Origin: Lachnospiraceae bacterium
GTDB lineage: Bacteria; Bacillota; Clostridia; Lachnospirales; Anaerotignaceae
Reading direction: 5' to 3'
DNA length: 31,795 nt
NCBI GenBank assembly: GCA_019422065.1
Contig: JAHZEA010000022.1
Span: forward strand, 1-31,795
The notes below the pieces were generated by a model. The model worked only from the letters and a program-made list of their open reading frames with translations. It made no database searches and was not told the origin of the DNA. Of the stretch, positions 1-8,102 are shown in pieces; within the stretch, counting starts at the first letter, position 1; the number at the start of each line of letters is the position of its first letter. Both the position numbers and the translations under genes were made by a program.

Positions 1-434
1 ACGTAAATGCCAAAGAAAAAGCCGCCCAAAAATATGCCGGCATACTAGACAATATTGATAACCCCAAAGACCGTGAAACCGTAAGAAGCATATACCTTGA
101 GGAGCTTAGGGGCAAAAAGCTTCTTGAGCAAATAAAAACCGAAATTGAGCAAGAACATTCTGCGGAGTATACCGAAGATACATTAGGGCCGGAAATTGAA
201 AAAGACGAAACTTTCCCACCAGAAGCAACACACCCTCTTTCTGCCGCATTTAACGGCATGATAACAGCCGAAATAGAAAGTGCGCGGTTTTTCCGTGATT
301 TAGCTTCAGTTATGGAGCCGTATTATGACGACTACACCGATACTGTATTATCCATTATGAACGATGACCAAAACCATGCTGTACTTGATACAATGCTTTA
401 TACCCAGAACATGTTCAGCGAGCAAAACAGCTGA
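1..434 (+). CDS. Ferritin-like helical protein, C-terminal part (5' end outside window)
   Basis: The reading frame is open from base 3 to a TGA at 432-434, giving about 143 residues with no start in view. Two helical hairpins are visible. The first runs from KAAQKYAGIL to EELRGKKLLEQI. After an acidic linker, the second has AEIESARFFRDLA followed by NDDQNHAVLDTML. The spacing of E...ARFF and D..NH resembles helices 3 and 4 of ferritin-like/rubrerythrin-type four-helix bundles. In the first hairpin, where the family usually has E..H, the sequence reads EELRGKK, so that metal-ligand histidine seems absent. The fold assignment is an inference from pattern only. The protein may be a structural rather than a di-iron member. 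No terminator is obvious before the next promoter. Confidence 0.5.
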   Translation, partial: VNAKEKAAQKYAGILDNIDNPKDRETVRSIYLEELRGKKLLEQIKTEIEQEHSAEYTEDTLGPEIEKDETFPPEATHPLSAAFNGMITAEIESARFFRDLASVMEPYYDDYTDTVLSIMNDDQNHAVLDTMLYTQNMFSEQNS

Positions 435-439
435 AATGC

Positions 440-482
440 ATTTAACTTACTTATAACTTGCTTATAACCCATTTATAACGCT
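440..482. repeat. Three tandem 11-bp repeats with TTATAAC core upstream of the HIT gene promoter
   Basis: The core TTATAAC occurs at 451-457, 462-468 and 473-479, an exact 11-bp period. A degenerate fourth copy (ATTTAAC, 440-446) is in the same phase. The array ends about 18 bp before the -35 hexamer at 501. A period of about one helical turn suggests a protein-binding array on one DNA face, but no regulator is assigned. Confidence 0.5.
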
Positions 483-500
483 TCCTTTCAAAGGGTGTCC

Positions 501-529
501 TTGATTATAAAAAAGGGCAGTGGTATAAT
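501..529 (+). promoter_or_regulatory. Sigma-A promoter for the HIT gene
   Basis: TTGATT, a 17-bp spacer, then TATAAT preceded by TGG (extended -10). The predicted start lies about 40 bp before the gene's ATG. Confidence 0.85.
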
Positions 530-574
530 TTTTATACAGTTTAAAAAATTGTACCGCAAAGGAGGCATTTTAAA

Positions 575-991
575 ATGAGTGACTGCATATTCTGCAAAAT
601 AATTTCAGGTGATATACCTTCAGCCACAGTTTATGAAAACGATGAGTTTAAGGCAATATTAGACAGATTTCCTTCCAACAAGGGACATGTGCTTATAATG
701 CCTAAAACACATGTAGCTAATATTTTTGAGATTGACCCGGACATGGCAGGAAGGCTTTTCAAGCTTGCCGCACAAATAGCGCCTGTTATGAAAGAAACAT
801 TCGGTTTTGAAAACATGAATGTTGTTCAGAACAACGGCCCTATAGCCGGACAGACAGTAAATCATTTCCACCTTCACCTTATACCGCGTTACGAAAACGA
901 CGGTGTAAACGTAAGCTGGAAACAACTTGACCTTACAGACGGAGAGATTGAGGAAGTAAGGGCAAAGCTTTCCGGAAACATTAATATTTAA
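575..991 (+). CDS. HIT family nucleotide-binding hydrolase
   Basis: This 138-residue protein belongs to the histidine-triad superfamily (Hint/HinT branch), which hydrolyses the phosphoramidate or phosphoanhydride bond of AMP-linked substrates in the cytoplasm. The catalytic triad HFHLHL is at about residues 97-102 (His97, His99, His101). The N-terminal CIFCKIISGDIP and the central KGHVLIMPKTH are typical of bacterial members. The length is normal. The start is fixed by a strong AAAGGAGG six to seven bases upstream of the ATG. The gene has its own promoter and shares a terminator with the convergent fatty-acid operon, so it is probably monocistronic. The true cellular substrate is not known for most bacterial HIT proteins. 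Confidence 0.93.
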   Translation: MSDCIFCKIISGDIPSATVYENDEFKAILDRFPSNKGHVLIMPKTHVANIFEIDPDMAGRLFKLAAQIAPVMKETFGFENMNVVQNNGPIAGQTVNHFHLHLIPRYENDGVNVSWKQLDLTDGEIEEVRAKLSGNINI

Positions 992-1000
992 ACAAAAAAC

Positions 1001-1040
1001 AGCTGGGATTAAGGTTTAAGCCTTTTCCCAGCCTTTTATT
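1001..1040. terminator. Bidirectional terminator between the HIT gene and accA
   Basis: The arms GCTGGGA and TCCCAGC, extended inward by AAGG/CCTT, are followed by TTTTATTTTT on the plus strand. An A-rich run on the other side allows use by the minus-strand accA end. Confidence 0.85.
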
Positions 1041-1050
1041 TTTGTATTCA

Positions 1051-1848
1051 TTATTCGTCAAACTCGCCGTATTTTCTAAATCTCTTATATCTTTCTTCCA
1101 AAAGCTCATCTGTTGTTTTGGAACAAAGCACTTTAAGCTCTTTTGTGAGCTCGTCTTTTATAATATCGGCTGTATATTGAATGTTATTTTCAATGCCTTC
1201 TTCCGGCTCAGGTATTATTTTTTCTATAACACCATTTTGCAAAAGGTCTTTTGCAGTTATTTTCATAAGTTCCGCCGCCTCAGCGCTTCTTGTAGGGTCA
1301 CGCCACAATATGCTGGCAAAGCCCTCCGGAGAAAGCACGGCATACATTCCGTTTTCAAGCATCCAAACCCTGTCACCTGCCGCCATGGCAAGGGCACCGC
1401 CTGAGCCGCCTTCACCTATAAATATGCTTATTACAGGTGTTTTAAGGCCTGCTGATAAATACAGGCATCTGGCTATAGCCTCACCTTGGCCTCTTTCTTC
1501 GGCGCCTTTTCCAGGGTAAGCGCCTGATGTATTTATAAACTGAATAACAGGTCTATGGAATTTTTCGGCCTGTTCCATAAGGCGCATAACCTTTCTGTAG
1601 CCGTCCGGGTTAGGGGAACCAAATCTTCTTGCAACATTATCCTTTACTGTATGGCCTTTTTGTATGCCTACTACAGTAACAGGCATGTCGTTAAGCATAG
1701 CCAAACCGCCTACCATAGCCATATCATCCTCAAAATGCCTATCGCCGTGAAGCTCAAAAAAGTCGGTAAATATGCTGTTTATAAACTCAAGAGAAGACGG
1801 TCTTGAAACCATTCTTGATTTAGCTAAAATCTCAGAAGCGTTACTCAT
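1051..1848 (-). CDS. accA: Acetyl-CoA carboxylase carboxyltransferase subunit alpha
   Basis: AccA and AccD together transfer CO2 from carboxybiotin to acetyl-CoA to make malonyl-CoA. This is the last gene of the fatty-acid operon. The 265-residue length matches the short AccA of Firmicutes rather than the longer E. coli form. Visible crotonase-fold landmarks are FFELHGDRHFEDD near residue 30, the GRRFGSPNPDGYRK-like segment ARRFGSPNPDGY, SGAYPGKGAEERGQ and GEGGSGGALAMA. The ATG overlaps the accD stop as ATGA, a hallmark of translational coupling, and a GGAGG lies upstream inside accD. The 1:1 stoichiometry required in the carboxyltransferase tetramer fits this coupling. Confidence 0.97.
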   Translation of the reverse strand: MSNASEILAKSRMVSRPSSLEFINSIFTDFFELHGDRHFEDDMAMVGGLAMLNDMPVTVVGIQKGHTVKDNVARRFGSPNPDGYRKVMRLMEQAEKFHRPVIQFINTSGAYPGKGAEERGQGEAIARCLYLSAGLKTPVISIFIGEGGSGGALAMAAGDRVWMLENGMYAVLSPEGFASILWRDPTRSAEAAELMKITAKDLLQNGVIEKIIPEPEEGIENNIQYTADIIKDELTKELKVLCSKTTDELLEERYKRFRKYGEFDE

Positions 1849-2747
1849 TTTTCAGCCGCCTCCTTTTCTTTTTTTATGCCGTGAAGCTTAAATAAAGAGC
1901 CTAAAGCGTTTTTCATGTCTTTACGCTCAACAATGGCATCTACAAAGCCATGTTTAAGCTGGAACTCGGCGCTTTGGAAATCATCTGGAAGCTTTTCGTT
2001 TATAGTGCCCTCTATAACCCTTCTTCCGGCAAAGCCTATAGTTGCCTTAGGCTCAGCTAATATAACATCGCCAAGGTTGGCAAAGCTTGCGCTTACACCG
2101 CCTGTTGTTGGGTCTGTCATTACAGTAATATACAAAAGCCCTGCGTCGCTGTGGCGCCTTACGGCCGCGCTTGTTTTAGCCATCTGCATAAGTGAAATTA
2201 TGCCTTCCTGCATTCTTGCGCCGCCTGAAGCCGTAAATATAACAATAGGCAGGCCTAATTCAGTTGATTTTTCAACGGCTCGTGTTATTTTCTCGCCTAC
2301 AACAGAACCCATTGAGGCCATCATAAAGTTGCTGTCCATAACGGCCACAACTGTTTTATAGCCGTCTATTTGGCATATGCCTGTTACAACACCTTCTTTA
2401 AGGCCGGTCTTTTCCTGCATTTTAGATATAAGCTTATCATAATCAGGATAGCCCATTGGGTTTTTAGATGTCATATTGGCGTTGAGCTCTTCAAATGTGC
2501 CTTCATCGCATGTAATAGCAAGTCTATCCATAGCAGAAATACGGAAGTGCCCGCCGCACTTTGGACAAATTTTAAACTCATCCATTTCCTTTTTGTAGAC
2601 AAGAGCGCCGCAGAATCGGCATTTTACCCACATTCCGTCTGGAATAACAGGCTCCTCACGCTCTACAGGCTTAACACTTTCGCCCTTTGAGTCGGGCATT
2701 ACCGTTCTGCCGATAGGTATATAGTTTTTCTTCTTAAAAAGCTTCAT
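1845..2747 (-). CDS. accD: Acetyl-CoA carboxylase carboxyltransferase subunit beta
   Basis: This is the beta partner of AccA, 300 residues. It carries an N-terminal zinc ribbon with CRFCG and ICPKCGG (two CxxC pairs, about residues 43-64), then the carboxyltransferase domain with GARMQEGIISLMQMAKTS and DPTTGGVSASFA. The start ATG has a GGTGA site that overlaps the accC stop region, 11 bases downstream of accC. Its stop overlaps the accA start. The order accC-accD-accA and the presence of accB nearby put all four carboxylase subunits in one transcript. Confidence 0.97.
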   Translation of the reverse strand: MKLFKKKNYIPIGRTVMPDSKGESVKPVEREEPVIPDGMWVKCRFCGALVYKKEMDEFKICPKCGGHFRISAMDRLAITCDEGTFEELNANMTSKNPMGYPDYDKLISKMQEKTGLKEGVVTGICQIDGYKTVVAVMDSNFMMASMGSVVGEKITRAVEKSTELGLPIVIFTASGGARMQEGIISLMQMAKTSAAVRRHSDAGLLYITVMTDPTTGGVSASFANLGDVILAEPKATIGFAGRRVIEGTINEKLPDDFQSAEFQLKHGFVDAIVERKDMKNALGSLFKLHGIKKEKEAAEK

Positions 2748-2758
2748 GTCTAATCACC

Positions 2759-4105
2759 TTATTTAATAATTTCACGGGCGATAAATCCTGTATCGAACTG
2801 CCCCTCCAAATATTTCTCGTTTGTGAGTATTTTTTCCTGAAACTCAATATTAGTATCAACGCCCTCAATTACAAACTCGTAAAGACAGCGGCGCATTTTT
2901 TCTATAGCCTCCTGCCTTGTATTGCCGTAAGTTATAACTTTAGCTATCATTGAGTCATAATACGGCAGTATAGAACAGCCTGCATATACTGCGCTGTCTA
3001 TTCTAACACCTAAAGTACCGCCAGGTACAAGAAGATAATCTACAGTTCCTGGTGATGGTGCAAAGTTTTTATCCGGATTTTCGGCATTTATTCTGCACTC
3101 TATAGCATGGCCTGTAATTTTAACATCTTTTTGTTTAATGTCAAGCTCAGCGCCTTCAGCTATTCTTATCTGCTCTTTTACTATATCTATTCCTGTAACC
3201 ATTTCAGTTACGGGATGTTCAACCTGTATTCTGGTATTCATTTCCATAAAATAGAAATTACCGTCTTTGTCATAAAGGAACTCTATTGTTCCGGCGCTTT
3301 TGTAGCCTACAGCTTTAGCCGCTTTAACAGCCGCTTGGCCCATAGCTTTTCTTGTTTCTTCCGAAAGCACAGGTGATGGGGATTCTTCTAAAACTTTCTG
3401 ATTTCTTCTTTGAAGTGAGCAGTCCCTTTCGCCTAAATGAATAACATTTCCGTGCTCATCGCCTAAAATCTGTATCTCAATATGACGTGCGTTTTCTATT
3501 ACTTTTTCCATATACATGGTATCATCGCCGAAAGCCGCTTTTGTTTCGGTTTTAGCGCTTTCGTAGGCATTTTCAAGTTCTTCTTCAGAGCGAACTATTC
3601 TTATACCCTTTCCGCCGCCGCCGGCTGAGGCCTTAACCATTACAGGATATCCCAATTTTGCGGCACAAGCCTTAGCCTCGTCGATATTGGCTATTACGCC
3701 GTCGCTTCCCGGTATAACAGGCACACCGGCTTTTTTCATAAGCTCTCTGGCGTTGGATTTATTACCCATAGCGTCTATAATTTCTGCGTCAGGGCCTATA
3801 AATTTAATATTGCATTCTGCACACATACCGGCAAATATAGAGTTTTCCGCAAGGAAGCCAAATCCCGGATGTATAGCCTGCGCTTTTGTGGCTACAGCGG
3901 CACTTATTATGTTCTGCATATTAAGATAGCTCTCCTGCGCTTTAGCAGGGCCTATGCATACGGCCTCGTCCGCAAGCTGTGTATGAAGTGCGTCACGGTC
4001 AGGCTCGGAAAAAACGGCAACTGTGCTTATTCCCATTTCACGGCAGGCTCTTATTATTCTAACGGCGATTTCTCCCCTGTTAGCTATCAATACTTTTTGA
4101 AACAC
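2759..4105 (-). CDS. accC: Biotin carboxylase subunit of acetyl-CoA carboxylase
   Basis: This subunit carboxylates the biotin on AccB using ATP and bicarbonate. Its 448 residues are the standard length. The N-terminal biotin-carboxylase fold begins FQKVLIANRGEIAVRIIRA. The ATP-grasp glycine loop KASAGGGGKGIRIV lies near residues 158-171. RDCSLQRRNQKVLEESPSP and FMEMNTRIQVEHPVTEMVTG carry active-site residues. The initiator appears to be GTG, not ATG: a GAGGTG lies eight bases upstream and the conserved FQKVLIANRG begins immediately after it. The gene sits between fabZ and accD with short gaps. Confidence 0.97.
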   Translation of the reverse strand: MFQKVLIANRGEIAVRIIRACREMGISTVAVFSEPDRDALHTQLADEAVCIGPAKAQESYLNMQNIISAAVATKAQAIHPGFGFLAENSIFAGMCAECNIKFIGPDAEIIDAMGNKSNARELMKKAGVPVIPGSDGVIANIDEAKACAAKLGYPVMVKASAGGGGKGIRIVRSEEELENAYESAKTETKAAFGDDTMYMEKVIENARHIEIQILGDEHGNVIHLGERDCSLQRRNQKVLEESPSPVLSEETRKAMGQAAVKAAKAVGYKSAGTIEFLYDKDGNFYFMEMNTRIQVEHPVTEMVTGIDIVKEQIRIAEGAELDIKQKDVKITGHAIECRINAENPDKNFAPSPGTVDYLLVPGGTLGVRIDSAVYAGCSILPYYDSMIAKVITYGNTRQEAIEKMRRCLYEFVIEGVDTNIEFQEKILTNEKYLEGQFDTGFIAREIIK

Positions 4106-4122
4106 TTATAAGTCACCTCGTA

Positions 4123-4545
4123 TTATCCAATAAGGAATGTAATTTCAGCCTCGCAGGCTTTTTTGCCGTCTACATAAGCTGTTCCCTTGCCTATACCGGC
4201 ATTCATTTTAAGCTTTATAATTTCAACTTCTATTCTAAGAGTGTCCCCAGGGACTACTTTTCTTCTGAATTTAGCTTTGTCTATACCGCCAAAGTACGCT
4301 GTTTTGCCTTTAAACTGGTCCATTGAAAGCACAGCAACAGCTCCGGCCTGAGCCATAGCCTCTACAATAAGCACTCCCGGCATTACAGGCTCCTGTGGGA
4401 AGTGTCCCACAAAATACGGCTCGTTCATAGTTACGTTTTTAATAGCAACTATTTTTTCGCCCTCAACTATTTCCTCTACTCTGTCTATAAGCAAAAATGG
4501 CGGTCTGTGAGGAAGTATTTTCATAATTTCGTTTATATCCATCAT
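4123..4545 (-). CDS. fabZ: 3-hydroxyacyl-ACP dehydratase
   Basis: FabZ dehydrates 3-hydroxyacyl-ACP to trans-2-enoyl-ACP in the elongation cycle. It has 140 residues with the hot-dog fold signature PHRPPFLLIDRV. The catalytic His48 is in VGHFPQEPVMPG and Glu62 in IVEAMAQ. Two adjacent ATG codons are possible starts. AGGAGG is well placed for the first. It is the only dehydratase in the operon, and no fabA, fabM or second fabZ-like isomerase is present in the window. Confidence 0.97.
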   Translation of the reverse strand: MMDINEIMKILPHRPPFLLIDRVEEIVEGEKIVAIKNVTMNEPYFVGHFPQEPVMPGVLIVEAMAQAGAVAVLSMDQFKGKTAYFGGIDKAKFRRKVVPGDTLRIEVEIIKLKMNAGIGKGTAYVDGKKACEAEITFLIG

Positions 4546-4559
4546 ATTAAAATACCTCC

Positions 4560-5048
4560 TTAACCTATTCTAAATAACGGCTGGCCATACTCCACAAGCT
4601 GTTCGTTCTGAACAAGAACTTCTTTAACCTCGCCGTCAAAGTCGCTTACTACCTCGTTCATTATTTTCATTGCTTCTATAATGCAAAGCACATCGCCTTT
4701 TTTAACCTTTGCGCCAACAGGTGCGTAAACAGGCTTGCCTGGGCCCGGACTTTCGTAAAATGTACCTACAAGTGGTGCTTTTACTATATTTCCGCTCTTA
4801 TCTTCAATAGGAGCAGGAGCGCTTTCTGCCTTTACTTCTTCCTGAGAAGCAGGTACAGCGGCAGGCACAGCTACATTCTGCGCCGGAGCTGATGAAAGAG
4901 TTATTGTTTCAACCGGCATAGAAGGAGCAGCAGTTACAGAACCTGTTTTGCTCATTTTTACATTGCAGTTATCAAGTGTAAGCTCAAAGTTTTTAAGGCT
5001 TGAAGCATCTACTATTGAAATAAGTTCTTTTACCTCATTAAAATTCAT
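4560..5048 (-). CDS. accB: Biotin carboxyl carrier protein of acetyl-CoA carboxylase
   Basis: AccB carries the biotin between AccC and AccA/AccD. The 162 residues show an N-terminal helical segment (NFNEVKELISIVD), a flexible Ala/Pro/Val-rich linker at about residues 40-80, and a C-terminal biotinyl domain. The biotinylation motif IEAMKIMNE places the modified lysine at about residue 128, and PLVGTFYESPGPG is the typical start of the domain. The start is set by GGGAGGG, which lies in the last codons of fabF five bases away, so the two genes are probably coupled. Confidence 0.97.
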   Translation of the reverse strand: MNFNEVKELISIVDASSLKNFELTLDNCNVKMSKTGSVTAAPSMPVETITLSSAPAQNVAVPAAVPASQEEVKAESAPAPIEDKSGNIVKAPLVGTFYESPGPGKPVYAPVGAKVKKGDVLCIIEAMKIMNEVVSDFDGEVKEVLVQNEQLVEYGQPLFRIG

Positions 5049-5053
5049 TTATA

Positions 5054-6292
5054 TCAGCCCTCCCATTTTTTAAAGCATAATACGGCGTTATGTCCGCCAA
5101 AGCCCAATGAGTTTGAAAGGGCGTATTTAATTTCCATACTTCTGCCCACATTAGGTACATAGTCAAGGTCACACGCCTCGTCTGGTGTTTCATAATTAAT
5201 TGTAGGCGGAGCAAAGTTTTCCTCTATAGCTTTAACGCACACAATGGCCTCTATAGCTCCGGCTGCGCCTAAAAGGTGGCCTGTCATTGATTTAGAGCTG
5301 CTTATGGCAACATTCTTTGCATGCTCGCCAAGAGCAAGTTTAATAGCTGCTGTTTCGCCGCCGTCGTTAGCAGGTGTACTTGTGCCGTGAGCGTTTATAT
5401 AATCAACATCTTCCGGTTTAATTCCGGCTTCTTCAATAGCGTATTTAATAGCTTTTGCAGCACCGCTTCCGTCTGGGCATGGGGCTGTTATATGGTAAGC
5501 ATCGCTTGATGAGCCATAGCCTACAATTTCGCCGTATATTTTAGCTCCTCTCTTAAGAGCATGCTCCATTTCCTCAAGTATAAGCATTCCGGCGCCGTCG
5601 CCCATTACAAAGCCGTCACGGTTTTTATCAAAAGGTCTGCTTGCCTTTTTAGGGTCAGGATTTGTAGAAAGTGCTGTAAGGTTAGTAAAGCCAGCAACAC
5701 CAATAGGTGTAATTGAAGCTTCCGCACCGCCGGCAATCATTATATCCTGATAGCCGTCTGCTATTTTAAGGTATGCCTCACCTATGGAGCTTGTGCCTGT
5801 AGCGCAGGCGGAAACAATATTTTCGCTTATGCCGTGGGCTTTAAATCTAATTGAAATGTTTCCGGCCGCCATATTGCTTATAGCCATAGGTATAAACAGC
5901 GGAGATACCTTAGATGGGCCTTTTTCAACAAGCTTTTCTATCTGCTCGTTTATTGTCATAAGTCCGCCTATACCGCTGCCTACCATAACGCCAAATCTGT
6001 CGCTGTCTATATCTTCTTCTTTAAGACCGCTCATATCATATGCCTGCTGTGCAGCAGCTACAGCATATAATGAGTAAAGGTCGTTTCTTTTTACTTCTTT
6101 TTTGGAAACATAAAGTTCCGCATCGAAATTTTTAACCTCTCCGGCTATTTTTACTTTAAAGCCTTCTGTATCAAACTTTGTTATATAGTCTATACCACTT
6201 ACGCCGTTTTTAATACTATTCCAAAATTCCTCAACTGTATTACCGCAAGGCGTAACGGCACCCATACCGGTTATAACGCATCTTCTTTTCAT
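5054..6292 (-). CDS. fabF: Beta-ketoacyl-ACP synthase II
   Basis: FabF condenses malonyl-ACP with acyl-ACP during elongation. Counting from MKRRCVITG, it has 412 residues with the thiolase-fold triad Cys163 (VSACATG), His302 (NAHGTSTPAND) and His339 (KSMTGHLLGAAGA). An in-frame ATG five codons upstream (at 6307) overlaps the fabG stop. I prefer the inner ATG because GGGGGTG, just upstream of it, is a good ribosome site at six bases, and the conserved protein begins there. FabF is the only elongating ketosynthase in the cluster. Confidence 0.96.
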   Translation of the reverse strand: MKRRCVITGMGAVTPCGNTVEEFWNSIKNGVSGIDYITKFDTEGFKVKIAGEVKNFDAELYVSKKEVKRNDLYSLYAVAAAQQAYDMSGLKEEDIDSDRFGVMVGSGIGGLMTINEQIEKLVEKGPSKVSPLFIPMAISNMAAGNISIRFKAHGISENIVSACATGTSSIGEAYLKIADGYQDIMIAGGAEASITPIGVAGFTNLTALSTNPDPKKASRPFDKNRDGFVMGDGAGMLILEEMEHALKRGAKIYGEIVGYGSSSDAYHITAPCPDGSGAAKAIKYAIEEAGIKPEDVDYINAHGTSTPANDGGETAAIKLALGEHAKNVAISSSKSMTGHLLGAAGAIEAIVCVKAIEENFAPPTINYETPDEACDLDYVPNVGRSMEIKYALSNSLGFGGHNAVLCFKKWEG

Positions 6293-6306
6293 AAAATGCA
6301 CCCCCA

Positions 6307-7038
6307 TCAGTTCATTACCATGCCGCCGTCAACATTAAGCACTTGGCCTGTTATATATCTGTTTTCTGCAAGGAATACAACAGCCTGTGCCACATCTTCA
6401 GGCGTTCCGGCTTTTTTAAGCGGAATGGTTTCAATCATTTTATTCTGAATATCTTCTTTTAAAACACTTGTCATTTCTGTTGTTATAAAGCCCGGAGCAA
6501 CGGCATTTACTGTAACTCCTCTTGCGGCAAGCTCCCTTGCGGCTGACTTTGTAAGGCCAATAACGCCGGCTTTTGATGCCGCATAGTTAGCCTGACCTAC
6601 ATTGCCCATAAGGCCCACAACAGAAGAAATATTGATTATAGCACCCTGTCTTTGCTTAAGCATTATATTGCTGGCATGTCTTATAGTGTTAAAAGCACCT
6701 TTTAAGTTAGTGTTTATAACATCGTCAAAATCTTTTTCACTCATACGCATAAGAAGTCCGTCACGTGTTATGCCTGCGTTATTTACAAGCACATCAACTG
6801 AGCCGAACTCTGTTTTAGCTGTTTTAATAAGTGTTTCTGCCTGCTCAAAATCGCTTACATCAGCTTTAACGGCAAGGCATTTAACACCGCATTCCTCTAT
6901 CTCCTTAACAAGGTCTTCTGAAACGGCGCTTCTGTAATTAAGTACTATATTACAGCCTTTTTTAGCAAAAGCTATGGCTATAGCCCTGCCTATGCCTTTT
7001 GCCGCACCTGTTATTACGGCTGTTTTATCTTTTAACAT
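6307..7038 (-). CDS. fabG: 3-oxoacyl-ACP reductase
   Basis: FabG is the NADPH-dependent reductase of the elongation cycle, a short-chain dehydrogenase of 243 residues. The cofactor motif TGAAKGIG is at residues 10-17, NNAG at 86-89, and the catalytic Ser139, Tyr152 and Lys156 lie in NISSVVG and YAASK. The C-terminus GQVLNVDGGMVM is typical. The start ATG shares one base with the fabD stop (TAATG), and GGAGG lies in the end of fabD. The downstream fabF ribosome site begins at its stop, so it is tightly embedded in the operon. Confidence 0.97.
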   Translation of the reverse strand: MLKDKTAVITGAAKGIGRAIAIAFAKKGCNIVLNYRSAVSEDLVKEIEECGVKCLAVKADVSDFEQAETLIKTAKTEFGSVDVLVNNAGITRDGLLMRMSEKDFDDVINTNLKGAFNTIRHASNIMLKQRQGAIINISSVVGLMGNVGQANYAASKAGVIGLTKSAARELAARGVTVNAVAPGFITTEMTSVLKEDIQNKMIETIPLKKAGTPEDVAQAVVFLAENRYITGQVLNVDGGMVMN

Positions 7039-7970
7039 TACGCTTCCTCCAAACCTTTTAATGTTTTCTCAAGTGATTTCATGTCTTCTACATTATATAT
7101 TTTAACGCCTTTTACTGTACGTTTTACAAAACCGCTTAAAGTTTTGCCCGGGCCTACTTCTATAAATGTATCAACACCCTGAGATGCAAGATAATTTATT
7201 GTATCTTCCCATTTAACAGGGCTCATAACCTGTTTTATAAGAATCGGAATAATATCCGCCTTGTTTTCTACTACAGTACCTGTAACATTTGTTATAACAG
7301 GCATTTGCATATCTGAAATATTCATTTTTTCAAGCTCTACGGCAAGTCTGTCGCTGGCTGGTTTTAAAAGTGCTGTATGGAACGGACCGCTTACATTAAG
7401 CTTAACTGTCATTTTAGCACCTTTTTCTTTTAAAGCTGCCGCTGTCTTTTCGGCAACTTCGGCTTCTCCGGCAATTACTATCTGTCCCGGAGCGTTATAG
7501 TTTGCAGGGGATACAAAGCCGTACTGTTTGTATTCTTCACAAGTATCCTCTACTGTTTTTCTGTCAAGACCAAGTATAGCGTACATTGCGCCTACGCCTT
7601 CCGGCACAGCCTCTGTCATAAAACGGCCTCTTTTTCTTACTACGCTTACAGTCTCGTCAAAGTCAAAAGCACCTGAGCATACATAAGCCGAATACTCGCC
7701 AAGGCTTAAGCCTGCGGCATAGTCGGCTTTTATTCCGTATTCTTCAAGTACTTTAAGTGCCGCTGTGCTCATAGTAAGTATAGCCGGCTGTGTAAACTCT
7801 GTTTTATTTAATTTTTCTTCGTCATCAAAACAAATTTCCTTAATTGAAAAACCAAGAGCGTTATCGGCTCTGTCAAATATTTCTTCCGCGCATTTAAAGT
7901 TTTCGCAAAGCTCTTTGCCCATACCTTTATACTGTGCGCCTTGTCCGCTGAACATAAAAGCTATTTTCAT
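7038..7970 (-). CDS. fabD: Malonyl-CoA:ACP transacylase
   Basis: FabD moves malonyl from CoA to AcpP. It has 310 residues, starting with MKIAFMFSGQGAQYKGMG. The nucleophile Ser89 lies in GLSLGEYSA and the catalytic His198 in SGPFHTA, with QPAILTMS between. A GAGGTG site precedes the ATG. It is the first gene after the only sizeable gap in the operon, a 132-base stretch after fabK that holds two hairpins. Confidence 0.97.
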   Translation of the reverse strand: MKIAFMFSGQGAQYKGMGKELCENFKCAEEIFDRADNALGFSIKEICFDDEEKLNKTEFTQPAILTMSTAALKVLEEYGIKADYAAGLSLGEYSAYVCSGAFDFDETVSVVRKRGRFMTEAVPEGVGAMYAILGLDRKTVEDTCEEYKQYGFVSPANYNAPGQIVIAGEAEVAEKTAAALKEKGAKMTVKLNVSGPFHTALLKPASDRLAVELEKMNISDMQMPVITNVTGTVVENKADIIPILIKQVMSPVKWEDTINYLASQGVDTFIEVGPGKTLSGFVKRTVKGVKIYNVEDMKSLEKTLKGLEEA

Positions 7971-8009
7971 AAATCTACACCTCGGATAATTAACTACAAT
8001 TACAAATAA

Positions 8010-8063
8010 GGGCAGCAGCCTTTTAGGCCGCCCGCCTTTTGGTTCGTTTTATTAAACTGAACC
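8010..8063 (-). promoter_or_regulatory. Two intercistronic hairpins between fabK and fabD
   Basis: Read on the minus strand, the first hairpin (8041-8063) has arms GGTTC and GAACC plus AT pairs. The second (8010-8033) closes with GGGC and GCCC around GGCC/GGCT and is followed by TTATTT. The U-run is short, so partial termination or RNA processing seems more likely than a full stop. I see no strong promoter in the gap. Confidence 0.5.
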
Positions 8064-8102
8064 ACGATTTAATATTTTAACGCCTGATGTATAAAGCAAT
8101 GG

